Shown piece by piece: positions 7,642 to 12,671 of a stretch of 12,671 nucleotides of DNA. The notes under the pieces are model-generated. The model saw nothing but the letters and a program-made list of their open reading frames with translations. It made no database searches and was not told where the DNA came from. Source of the DNA: an uncultured Fusobacterium sp. (lineage in GTDB: Bacteria > Fusobacteriota > Fusobacteriia > Fusobacteriales > Fusobacteriaceae); NCBI GenBank assembly GCA_900545035.1, contig UQXM01000041.1, positions 1 to 12,671 of the forward strand, in the 5' to 3' direction. The first letter of the stretch is position 1, and the number at the start of each line of letters is the position of its first letter. The position numbers and the translations under genes are program-made.

Positions 7642-8922
7642 TTATTTGTTGTTTATCATTATATCAAGAATTACTTCGTCAGTAATTTTCATTCCGTCCT
7701 GTCCTAGAACTCCTGTATTTTTTATTGTAGTTTCTACATCTCTTCCCACAATTCCTTCTCCGAACAAGAAACTTCTGTTTTTCTTAGCCATATAATATGA
7801 ATCGAATGCACAGCTTATTCCGCTTGCTATTTTTGTTGCACAAGAACTTTTTGCTCCGTCGCAGATTACTCCTGAAAGTGTTGCAAGAGTTGTTTCTATT
7901 GCCATTGATATCTGCTCAAGACTTAAACCGTCCAAGAAAGATATTGCTCCTGCTGCTCCTGCACTTGCACATATTGCTCCGCAGTATGCTGAAAGTCTTC
8001 CTATGTTGCTCTTAATATGGATTGTTGTCATATGAGAGAAGAAAAGTCCTCTTATTAATTTTTCATAAGGAATATTTTTCATTTCACAGAATTTTATTAC
8101 TCCAAGAGAAGCTGTCATTCCTTGGTTTCCGCTTCCGCTTGTAGTCATAACAGGCAGAGAACATCCGTTCATTCTTGCGTCGCTTCCTGCACTTGCATAA
8201 CTTGCCATGTTATTTCTAAGGTCGTTTCCGTATACTCCCTCTTCAATTCCCTCTTTTATAGATTTTCCTGCAGCAATTCCCCAAGTGTTTCTAAGTCCCT
8301 CTTCAGCGATAGCAGAGTTGTACTCGATAACTTTTTTGAAAATAGGCTCAATAAGAGAAAGGTCTATTGTTTCAGCAAGTTCTTTGATTAATTTTACAGA
8401 AAGGAAAGTTCTGTCAGTCATAACATCTCCGCCGCATCTGTCATCACAAGAACATCCTTTTATTTCCACACCGTTTTTAACAATTTTTGTAATGTTTGTG
8501 TGGTAGTTTTGAATTTCCACCATTGCAGAATCATTTCCGCAAGTTCCTTCTATTCTGATATATAATTTAATATCTCCTTTGTTAAGAGCCACATTGATTT
8601 TTCCTGATTTTACATATTCTTCCACTTCAGACAGACGAGAAGAATCTACATGAGATATAACCATAAGCTCTTTTTCACAGTTTCCAAGAACAGCTCCCAT
8701 AGCCACAGAAGCTTCGATTCCTACCATTCCGTTAGAGTTTGGTATTTTAACACTTTTAACATTTTTTATAATATTTCCTGAAAGGTAGATGTCTATTTTT
8801 TCAGGAACATTTCCCAAAATATTTGTCAGTTTGCTGGCAGCATAAGCAATGGCGATAGGCTCAGTACACCCCTCAGCCGGAACAATCTCTTCGTTTAATA
8901 TACTTAAAATTTTATCAATCAT
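7642..8922 (-). CDS. cyuA: L-cysteine desulfidase (CyuA/CdsB, UPF0597/serine dehydratase alpha-like family)
   Basis: A cytoplasmic iron-sulfur enzyme that breaks L-cysteine into pyruvate, ammonia and sulfide. The 426-residue length is usual for the family. Visible motifs: EGCTEP with Cys19, a metal-ligand candidate; GCSCDDRCGGDV with Cys157, 159 and 163; NGCSLPVMTTSGSGNQG (252-268); GRLSAYCGAICASAGAAGA with Cys314 and Cys318; and VICDGAKSSC with Cys354 and Cys361. The N-terminal and C-terminal cysteines match those that hold a labile [4Fe-4S] cluster in characterised desulfidases. ATG at 8920-8922 with AAGGAGG just upstream. It is transcribed alone, towards the activator gene, from a -24/-12 promoter. 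In a cysteine-fermenting organism this would supply energy metabolites and hydrogen sulfide. Some family members have been annotated as serine deaminase subunits, so the substrate is likely but not proven. Confidence 0.9.
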   Translation of the reverse strand: MIDKILSILNEEIVPAEGCTEPIAIAYAASKLTNILGNVPEKIDIYLSGNIIKNVKSVKIPNSNGMVGIEASVAMGAVLGNCEKELMVISHVDSSRLSEVEEYVKSGKINVALNKGDIKLYIRIEGTCGNDSAMVEIQNYHTNITKIVKNGVEIKGCSCDDRCGGDVMTDRTFLSVKLIKELAETIDLSLIEPIFKKVIEYNSAIAEEGLRNTWGIAAGKSIKEGIEEGVYGNDLRNNMASYASAGSDARMNGCSLPVMTTSGSGNQGMTASLGVIKFCEMKNIPYEKLIRGLFFSHMTTIHIKSNIGRLSAYCGAICASAGAAGAISFLDGLSLEQISMAIETTLATLSGVICDGAKSSCATKIASGISCAFDSYYMAKKNRSFLFGEGIVGRDVETTIKNTGVLGQDGMKITDEVILDIMINNK

Positions 8923-8961
8923 TTTCTGCCTCCTTAATATATATTTTCTGATTAAATATAA

Positions 8962-8978
8962 AGCAAAAAATGTGCCAA
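8962..8978 (-). promoter_or_regulatory. Sigma-54 (-24/-12) promoter of the cysteine desulfidase gene
   Basis: The minus strand reads TTGGCACATTTTTTGCT. The -24 GG (8975-8976) and the -12 GC (8963-8964) are separated by exactly 10 bases, and both half-sites match the consensus TGGCAC-N5-TTGCT. Transcription would start near 8951, about 30 bases before the ATG. A sigma-54 factor and its activator are encoded 3 to 4 kb away. Confidence 0.92.
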
Positions 8979-9052
8979 TAATATTTTTTTGTTTTTTTCT
9001 CTTTGATACCCGTGTTTCAGCCGTTTCAGAAGAAAATTATTTTTAATTGTTT

Positions 9053-9115
9053 TTTTCAAAATGAAAATAATTTTCAAAATGAAAACAGAAAAATATATTT
9101 TTTTCAAAATGAAAA
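9053..9115. promoter_or_regulatory. Three copies of palindrome TTTTCAAAATGAAAA: putative enhancer sites for the sigma-54 activator
   Basis: Three identical copies lie at 9053-9067, 9071-9085 and 9101-9115. Each is an inverted repeat TTTTCA-AAA-TGAAAA. They start about 78 bases upstream of the -24 element and reach about 140 bases upstream, the normal range for activator sites of sigma-54 promoters. Copy spacings are 18 and 30 bases. A weaker look-alike (TTTCAGAAGAAAA, 9024-9036) lies between them and the promoter. Binding by the neighbouring activator is inferred from position and symmetry. Confidence 0.75.
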
Positions 9116-9151
9116 AGAAGCGGTGGATTTTATATGACACAGCTTCTTTTT
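9112..9151 (-). terminator. Intrinsic terminator after the HU gene
   Basis: AAAAAGAAGC (9112-9121) pairs with GCTTCTTTTT (9142-9151), with an inner GTG/CAC pairing around the loop. On the minus strand the stem ends in a T run 36 bases after the HU stop codon. The arm shares 4 bases with the third activator palindrome. Confidence 0.8.
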
Positions 9152-9187
9152 GATAATTAATAATTTATTTACTGTCTGTTGCTTTTC

Positions 9188-9463
9188 TTATTTTGCTACT
9201 TTTTCTTCAAGAGCTTTTCCGACTCTGAATTTTACTACTTTTTTAGCTTTGATTTTCATTTTTTTACCAGTTTGAGGATTTCTTACTTCTCTGGCTGCTC
9301 TTTCAACAACTTCCCATTTTCCCCATCCAACGAAACCTACTGAATTTCCTTTTGCAAGATTGTCTTCTACAGCTTCCAAAAACAGATTAACTATTTTTTC
9401 AGCTTCTTTCTTTGTGTATTCCCCTCTTGTTGCGATGTCTTCTACAAATTCTTTTTTTGTCAT
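9188..9463 (-). CDS. hup: HU-family histone-like DNA-binding protein
   Basis: A 91-residue nucleoid protein that binds and bends DNA as a dimer. The start MTKKEFVEDIA at 9461-9463 is chosen because AAGGAGG lies just upstream; an in-frame extension further upstream has no ribosome-binding site and does not look like HU. The helical dimerisation half (3-40) is followed by the beta-arm region with the family signature RNPQTGKKMKIKA (61-73) and a closing helix (KALEEKV). Length matches HU/IHF proteins. It has its own promoter and terminator. It lies upstream of a sigma-54-controlled gene, where DNA bending between enhancer and promoter would matter, but HU is an abundant general protein and this may be chance. 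Confidence 0.95.
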   Translation of the reverse strand: MTKKEFVEDIATRGEYTKKEAEKIVNLFLEAVEDNLAKGNSVGFVGWGKWEVVERAAREVRNPQTGKKMKIKAKKVVKFRVGKALEEKVAK

Positions 9464-9517
9464 TGTTCCATCCTCCTTAAAATAAGCTATACAACAAATC
9501 AAATCTCTATATTTAGA

Positions 9518-9546
9518 TATATAACCCATAAATCCAAAAAAGTAAA
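9518..9546 (-). promoter_or_regulatory. Promoter of the HU gene
   Basis: On the minus strand TTTACT (9541-9546) is separated by 17 bases from TATATA (9518-9523). The start would fall near 9511, giving a leader of about 48 bases before the HU ATG. AT-rich tandem repeats lie directly upstream of the -35. Confidence 0.6.
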
Positions 9547-9552
9547 TAGTTT

Positions 9553-9579
9553 TTTTGTAAATTTTGTAATTTTTGTAAA
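9553..9579. repeat. Three tandem 9-bp repeats TTTTGTAAA/T
   Basis: The units TTTTGTAAA (9553-9561), TTTTGTAAT (9562-9570) and TTTTGTAAA (9571-9579) are head to tail with an exact 9-base period. They are 6 bases upstream of the HU -35 box. An inverted TTTTACA follows at 9588-9594. They could be an UP-element or a regulator site; the function is unknown. Confidence 0.7.
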
Positions 9580-9588
9580 AAAGAAAAT

Positions 9589-9642
9589 TTTACAGATTTT
9601 TTACACTAATTTAATTCTCGGTTTACAGAAAGGAGATATAAT
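9589..9642 (+). promoter_or_regulatory. Pho-box-like array and -10 box of the phosphate-binding protein gene
   Basis: TTTACA occurs at 9589-9594, 9600-9605 and 9622-9627, with a weaker TTAATT at 9611-9616, so all four sit on an exact 11-base period. This is the arrangement of PhoB/PhoP direct repeats bound on one face of DNA. TATAAT (9637-9642) follows 9 bases after the last unit, and there is no good -35, as expected where the response regulator replaces -35 contacts. The downstream gene encodes a phosphate-binding protein, which fits. The regulator itself is not in the window. Confidence 0.65.
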
Positions 9643-9692
9643 CGGTGCATAAAATAAAAGATTAAATAAAAAAGCACAGGAGGCTTAGTAAA

Positions 9693-10523
9693 ATGACAAT
9701 CAGAAAAAGTATGGTTATGTTTGGGTTAATTTTGGCAGGAATAGGTGCATATGCAAAATCTTCGGTTGTACAGATAAAAGGTTCTGATACAATTTTAAAT
9801 GCATCACAGGCTATTGTTGAAGAATATATGAAAACAAATAAAAAAGCAAGAATTGCAGTAACAGGAGGAGGTTCGGGAGTTGGAATTGCTTCTCTTATCA
9901 ATAATACCGCTGATATTGCAATGGCTTCAAGAAATATTAAATCTTCAGAAATTGAAGCTCTTGAGAAAAAAGGAATAAAAGTTGACGAAATAGTATTAGG
10001 ATACGACGGAATAACAGTTATTATAAATCATGATAATCATATAAAAAATGTTGATACAAAAACTCTGGCAGGAATTTTCTCGGGAGAAATTACAAACTGG
10101 AAAGAACTTGGAGGGGACGACGCTAAAATAGTTGTACTTTCAAGAGATTCATCTTCAGGAACTCATGCTTATTTCAAAGAGGAAGTTTTAAGAGGCGGAG
10201 ATAAAAACAGCGTAGCCGAATATGGACAGGATACACTTTATATGCCGTCAAATCAGGCAATTTTACAGGAAGTTGCAAAATCTAAATATGCAATCGGATA
10301 CATCGGTATGGGATATATGAACGACACTGTTGATTCTGTGGCTGTAAACGGAGTAAAACCAACATTTGAAACAGTGGCAGACAAAACATATCCGATAGCA
10401 AGAGAAGTATTCTGGTATGCTGACTCTGCAAGAGAGGGAGTAACAAAAGAGGTTGTAGATTTTGCTCTTTCTCCTAAAGGACAAGAACTTGTAAAAGAAG
10501 AGGGATTTGTTCCTGCGAAATAA
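9693..10523 (+). CDS. pstS: PstS-like periplasmic phosphate-binding protein
   Basis: The 276-residue substrate-binding component of a high-affinity phosphate ABC transporter. A signal peptide (about 1-21, ending AYA) has no lipobox cysteine, so the protein should be soluble in the periplasm. Anion-binding motifs of the family are present: GSDT (30-33), TGGGSGVGIA (57-66), MASR (77-80) and SRDSSSGTH (150-158). The C-terminal half has the usual ALSPKGQELV closing helix. ATG at 9693, 9 bases after AGGAGG (9678-9683). The gene stands alone: a strong terminator follows and no pstC, pstA, pstB or phoU is adjacent, so the permease must be encoded elsewhere. The upstream 11-base TTTACA array suggests induction by phosphate starvation. 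Confidence 0.92.
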   Translation: MTIRKSMVMFGLILAGIGAYAKSSVVQIKGSDTILNASQAIVEEYMKTNKKARIAVTGGGSGVGIASLINNTADIAMASRNIKSSEIEALEKKGIKVDEIVLGYDGITVIINHDNHIKNVDTKTLAGIFSGEITNWKELGGDDAKIVVLSRDSSSGTHAYFKEEVLRGGDKNSVAEYGQDTLYMPSNQAILQEVAKSKYAIGYIGMGYMNDTVDSVAVNGVKPTFETVADKTYPIAREVFWYADSAREGVTKEVVDFALSPKGQELVKEEGFVPAK

Positions 10524-10560
10524 TTAAAGCCCATTCAAAACTTAATATAGATTTACACCG

Positions 10561-10594
10561 GAAAAACTCAGGAATCCCGAAACCTGAGTTTTTC
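10561..10594 (+). terminator. Intrinsic terminator after the phosphate-binding protein gene
   Basis: GAAAAACTCAGG (10561-10572) pairs perfectly with CCTGAGTTTTTC (10583-10594) around a 10-base loop, 37 bases after the stop codon. A run of five T within the 3' arm completes it. Being symmetric, it could also stop minus-strand transcripts from the small gene at 10681-10902. Confidence 0.93.
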
Positions 10595-10614
10595 TGTTTA
10601 TTGGGAATTTTATT

Positions 10615-10683
10615 TTTTAAATTCTCAAAAAATAAAAAATTTTTTTGACTAATTTTGCTGTTTGTTTAATAAAACGGAAATTA
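10615..10683. repeat. Flank repeat copy A, downstream of the 73-aa gene
   Basis: This stretch resembles 10978-11047, roughly three-quarters identical by eye with small gaps. Shared blocks include TTTTAAATTC, TAAAAAATTTTTTT, TAATTTT, AATAAA and GGAA-TTA. In copy A the final TTA is the stop codon of the 73-aa gene. Confidence 0.65.
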
Positions 10684-10902
10684 TTTTTCTCTGCATTTTA
10701 TTCCATAATTTCCTCTACTTCCCTCTTCATAACCTCTATATATTTCATATCTTTTTCCATTTATTTCAACTTCATCATCGTTAATGAAAGTACAAGTTTT
10801 TCCGGTTTCCTCACAATATTTTAAAATTGCTTTCATAGTTTTTACAAAAGTAGGATAATTTGTACTATCTTCATAAGGAACCCAAAATGCTTTTTTGAAC
10901 AT
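10681..10902 (-). CDS. Small hypothetical protein (73 aa)
   Basis: Not recognised. The ATG at 10900-10902 is preceded by AGAAGGAGG, an excellent ribosome-binding site, so the gene is probably real. The product is soluble, mixed charged, with no signal peptide or membrane segment. It starts MFKKAFWVPYEDSTNY, contains a likely helix (FVKTMKAILKYCEETGK) and then short beta-strand-like stretches (KTCTFINDDEVEINGKRYEIYRGY), and has three cysteines (two near the middle, one in KCREK at the end). Upstream and downstream flanks resemble those of the next small gene (11055-11303), although the two proteins are not alike. A -10-like TGTAAT (10967-10972, minus) may drive it. The role is unknown; small immunity or phage-type proteins are possible but unsupported. 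Confidence 0.75.
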   Translation of the reverse strand: MFKKAFWVPYEDSTNYPTFVKTMKAILKYCEETGKTCTFINDDEVEINGKRYEIYRGYEEGSRGNYGIKCREK

Positions 10903-10929
10903 ATATACCTCCTTCTGATTTATAAAATA

Positions 10930-11047
10930 ACTTGTGATTTGTTGATTTATTTTTAGTTATATTTAGATTACAATATATTTTTAAATTCCCGAGAATAAAA
11001 AATTTTTTTCAATTAATTTTATTATCTGTGCAATAAACTGGAAGTTA
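10930..11047. repeat. Flank repeat copy B, between the two small genes
   Basis: The left part (about 10930-10996) is the upstream leader of the 73-aa gene and resembles 11318-11392, the leader of the next gene: shared CTTGT.., TTGTT-ATTTATTTTT, TATTTA-ATTA and TTTTTAAAT. The right part (10978-11047) resembles the downstream flank at 10615-10683. The unit period is about 364 bases at the downstream flank and about 390 at the leader. Confidence 0.6.
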
Positions 11048-11054
11048 CATTTCT

Positions 11055-11303
11055 CTAATTTTTCCATTGATAAGAGGAAATATATATGCTCCTATATAAT
11101 TTTAAGATAGGCAAATCATCATAGATGTAAAACATCAGAGGATGTTTCAATAATTTATCTGGCAAGTCCTCATCAAAATCTAATATAAAACTCTCGGTTA
11201 AGCCATTGGGTGTAGTTTTGTTGCTAAGAGCTATAATCAATGAAGTTTCATTAATTACAAGTTTTTCGTTTGTATTTGTAAAAGTTATTTCCAATTTTTT
11301 CAT
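11055..11303 (-). CDS. Small hypothetical protein (82 aa), probably frameshifted near its C-terminus
   Basis: Not recognised. The ATG at 11301-11303 (MKKLEITFTNTNEK) is preferred over an in-frame TTG 18 bases upstream, because a weak GGTGA precedes it and nothing precedes the TTG. The product has no signal peptide; beta-strand and acidic stretches (SFILDFDEDLPDKLL) look like a small folded domain. The last 14 or so residues (LYRSIYISSYQWKN) look unnatural. Removing one base of the four-A run (minus strand, 11100-11103) would give ILNYIGAYIFPLINGKIREM, ending at TAA 11045-11047, the position that aligns with the stop of the neighbouring small gene. A minus-strand TATAAT (11358-11363) may be its -10. 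The function is unknown. Confidence 0.6.
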   Translation of the reverse strand: MKKLEITFTNTNEKLVINETSLIIALSNKTTPNGLTESFILDFDEDLPDKLLKHPLMFYIYDDLPILKLYRSIYISSYQWKN

Positions 11304-11317
11304 GTTATCACCGTAGT

Positions 11318-11392
11318 ACAATTTTGACTTGTTAATTTATTTTTTAATTCTATTTAAATTATATCATATTTTTTAAATCCCCAAAAAAATAA
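11318..11392. repeat. Flank repeat copy C, leader of the 82-aa gene
   Basis: Resembles 10930-10996. Both carry a minus-strand -10-like element at the same aligned place (TATAAT here, TGTAAT in the other copy), so the repeat probably includes the promoter and leader of each small gene. The first bases after it (TTTAAATCCCC.. near 11371) also echo the start of the downstream flank repeat. Confidence 0.55.
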
Positions 11393-11399
11393 ATAATAT

Positions 11400-12026
11400 T
11401 TAAAAATTTTTTATAAAATTTGTCATTATCCTGTTTTCATTTTTAGGAGGAAGAATTTTTTCTTTTGTTTCATTTATCATTTTCATAATCCATATCATTC
11501 CTTGAATATTTTTTCTGACTGTTTGTAATCCTTCTTTATCATTAAGAATTTCTCCTTTTTCCATTCCATAAATACTTGTCCAGTATTGTGAGGGAGGGAT
11601 AATAACTTCTGAAAGATGAAGAAAATTCAAAAGCTGATGAAGTGTATCTATTTCTCCGGCACGACGAGCAATGGATACAGCAGTAGCAGTTTTGTTTCTG
11701 AATTTTCCCATCCCTGATAAAAATAATCTATCAAGAAAACTTTTCATAGTTCCCGGAATACCTCCATAATATGTAGGAGCAGCCAGAATAAATCCGTCAG
11801 CTTCAATTATTTTTTTAACTGTTTCATTTACTTTATCGTCTTTAAAAATACATTCTTGTTTTTCCATGCAGTACCAACAAGAAATACATCCATGAATATT
11901 ATCTGTTCCGATATTTATAATTTCCATTTCAATATTTTCTTTTGAAAACTCCTCTTTTATAATATTTAAAATTGTTTCAGTATTTCCATCTTTACGAGGA
12001 CTTCCATTAATTGCAATCACTTTCAT
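11400..12026 (-). CDS. Iron-sulfur flavoprotein-like NAD(P)H-dependent oxidoreductase (flavodoxin fold)
   Basis: A 208-residue cytoplasmic FMN-binding protein of the NADPH-dependent FMN reductase/Isf group. The FMN phosphate loop is NGSPRKDGNTE (7-17). A compact cysteine motif C47-x2-C50-x2-C53-x5-C59 follows; it is the pattern that holds a [4Fe-4S] cluster in archaeal iron-sulfur flavoproteins. Further on come the flavin-site segment APTYYGGIPGTMKSFLDRL and the GMGKFRNKTATAVSIARRAG stretch usual for this family. The ATG at 12024-12026 is chosen because AAAGGAG precedes it; an in-frame extension of 10 residues has no ribosome-binding site. It is divergent from a MerR-type regulator and is transcribed from a promoter with a 19-base spacer and a palindrome, so it is probably that regulator's target. 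A role in electrophile, quinone or oxidative stress is plausible but inferred. Confidence 0.87.
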   Translation of the reverse strand: MKVIAINGSPRKDGNTETILNIIKEEFSKENIEMEIINIGTDNIHGCISCWYCMEKQECIFKDDKVNETVKKIIEADGFILAAPTYYGGIPGTMKSFLDRLFLSGMGKFRNKTATAVSIARRAGEIDTLHQLLNFLHLSEVIIPPSQYWTSIYGMEKGEILNDKEGLQTVRKNIQGMIWIMKMINETKEKILPPKNENRIMTNFIKNF

Positions 12027-12058
12027 TTTATAATCTCCTTTGTTTTTAAGATACAATA

Positions 12059-12089
12059 AGTATAAACCTTACAGTATGCTGTAAGTCAA
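12059..12089 (-). promoter_or_regulatory. MerR-type promoter and operator of the flavoprotein gene
   Basis: On the minus strand TTGACT (12084-12089) and TATACT (12059-12064) are separated by 19 bases, the overlong spacer characteristic of MerR-family targets. The spacer carries the inverted repeat CTTACAG-CATA-CTGTAAG (12068-12085). Confidence 0.85.
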
Positions 12090-12105
12090 TAAAAAATAAA
12101 TCTTC

Positions 12106-12136
12106 TTGACTTAGAGTATACTCTAGGATTTAATAT
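12106..12136 (+). promoter_or_regulatory. MerR-type promoter and operator of the merR-family gene
   Basis: TTGACT (12106-12111) and TAATAT (12131-12136) are separated by 19 bases. The spacer opens with the perfect palindrome TAGAGTATACTCTA (12112-12125). It matches the divergent flavoprotein promoter at most positions (TTGACTTA-AG-ATACT-TA-G-TTTA), so one regulator probably binds both and regulates its own gene. Confidence 0.85.
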
Positions 12137-12164
12137 ATAAATATATGGAAAAGAGGAGAGAGTT

Positions 12165-12572
12165 ATGAAATATACAATAGCGGAAATAGCTTTAAAAACA
12201 GGTTTGACATCTTATACACTGCGTTATTATGATAAAGAAGGACTTCTTCCTACAATGGAAAGAGATAAAAACGGAAACAGAATATTTACAGAAACAGAAC
12301 TTGAAACTATAAAAATTATTTGTTGTTTAAAAGAAACAGGAATGCAGATTAAAGATATAAAAAAATTTATTAAATGGCAGACAGCCGGAAAAGATACTTT
12401 GCATAAAAGAGATAAAATGTTGAGAGCACATAGAGAATTTGTTTTGAATTCTATAAAAAGAATGGAACAAAATCTTATTATACTTGATGAAAAATTAGAA
12501 TATTTTTCTAGAGCTTGTGAAGCATATGATAAGAACGAAGAGATTCCTCCATGCAGTATTCTTCAAAAATAA
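12165..12572 (+). CDS. MerR-family transcriptional regulator
   Basis: A 135-residue DNA-binding regulator. The N-terminal winged helix-turn-helix reads YTIAEIALKTGLTSYTLRYYDKEGLL (3-28), the family signature, followed by the wing (RDKNGNRIFTETEL). A long helix for the antiparallel dimer coiled coil (about 80-115) leads to a short C-terminus with cysteines at CLKETG, Cys118 (RACEAY) and Cys131 (PPCSIL). No metal-binding loop of the MerR or CueR type is evident. The small cysteine-containing C-terminus and operator type recall the NmlR/AdhR branch, which responds to reactive electrophiles such as aldehydes; this is inference. ATG at 12165, 6 bases after AGGAG. It is divergent from the Isf-like flavoprotein gene, its likely target. 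Confidence 0.93.
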   Translation: MKYTIAEIALKTGLTSYTLRYYDKEGLLPTMERDKNGNRIFTETELETIKIICCLKETGMQIKDIKKFIKWQTAGKDTLHKRDKMLRAHREFVLNSIKRMEQNLIILDEKLEYFSRACEAYDKNEEIPPCSILQK

Positions 12573-12671
12573 TTGGAGAGAAAATTAAAAAAATAAAAAA
12601 TTTTTGAAATTTTTCAGAAGGAAAAAATAAATTATTTTTTAGTTTTATTTTTTGTAAAAAACATATTATAA
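12573..12671. other. AT-rich tail of the window, no gene seen
   Basis: Almost wholly A and T. A weak all-A/T inverted repeat, AAAAAATAA (12622-12630) / TTATTTTTT (12632-12640), followed by further T runs might end transcription of the merR-family gene, but it has no G-C pairs and is not a convincing terminator. Confidence 0.4.

Noticed and set aside
7797..8506. Plus-strand open frames opposite the desulfidase gene
   Set aside because: Antisense shadows with low-complexity Leu- or Ser-rich translations and no start signals.
9053..9115. Possible CRISPR-like or transposon repeat (three identical 15-mers)
   Set aside because: Units are short palindromes with tiny unequal gaps (3 and 15 bases) and sit at enhancer distance from a sigma-54 promoter; an operator cluster explains them better.
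8952..9140. 62-codon open frame on the minus strand upstream of the desulfidase gene
   Set aside because: It runs through the HU terminator, the activator palindromes and the sigma-54 promoter, is mostly Lys, Phe and Ile from AT-rich sequence, and has no ribosome-binding site.
9464..9529. N-terminal extension of the HU protein
   Set aside because: No ribosome-binding site, and the extra residues do not fit HU; the ATG at 9461-9463 has a strong Shine-Dalgarno.
12027..12056. 10-residue N-terminal extension of the flavoprotein
   Set aside because: It covers the Shine-Dalgarno of the internal ATG and begins within the expected transcription start region.
12622..12640. Terminator after the merR-family gene
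   Set aside because: The inverted repeat is entirely A/T, so stem stability is too low to call it with confidence.

Overview
The window is AT-rich, Gram-negative-type DNA that most resembles Fusobacterium or a close relative. The species cannot be resolved from the sequence alone. The main pointers are an FplA-like patatin/POTRA/beta-barrel outer-membrane phospholipase, a cysteine desulfidase of amino-acid fermenters, AT-rich codon use and strong AGGAGG ribosome-binding sites. There are no tRNA or rRNA genes, CRISPR arrays or insertion sequences.

Left part (1-2940, minus strand). The 5' end of an NCS2 purine/xanthine-type permease runs off the left edge. It is headed by its own promoter and a guanine-class purine riboswitch, whose downstream pairing suggests ligand-dependent masking of the Shine-Dalgarno sequence. 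The permease promoter abuts the stop codon of the fplA-like gene.

Centre (3040-7612, plus strand). Three genes lie in a row, all with non-ATG starts (TTG, TTG, GTG): a lipoprotein with a 5'-nucleotidase-like fold whose metal-binding residues are largely replaced, plus two LysM domains; rpoN (sigma-54); and a sigma-54 enhancer-binding activator with a cysteine-rich sensor region. A bidirectional terminator separates them from a convergent cysteine desulfidase gene (7642-8922, minus). That gene has a perfectly spaced -24/-12 sigma-54 promoter and three copies of the palindrome TTTTCAAAATGAAAA about 80-140 bp further upstream. Together these form a compact circuit: sigma factor, activator, putative enhancer sites and target, probably controlling cysteine breakdown to sulfide.

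Right part (9112-12572). An HU-type DNA-binding protein gene (minus) and a periplasmic phosphate-binding protein gene (plus) diverge from a 229-bp intergenic region. That region holds a 9-bp tandem repeat next to the HU promoter and a phased 11-bp TTTACA array (Pho-box-like) before the phosphate gene. Next come two small hypothetical genes (minus) that share flanking sequence but not coding sequence; the second looks frameshifted near its C-terminus. Finally an Isf-like flavoprotein gene (minus) and a MerR-family regulator gene (plus) diverge from two near-identical MerR-type promoters, each with a 19-bp spacer and a palindrome. The last 100 bases are AT-rich with no clear gene.
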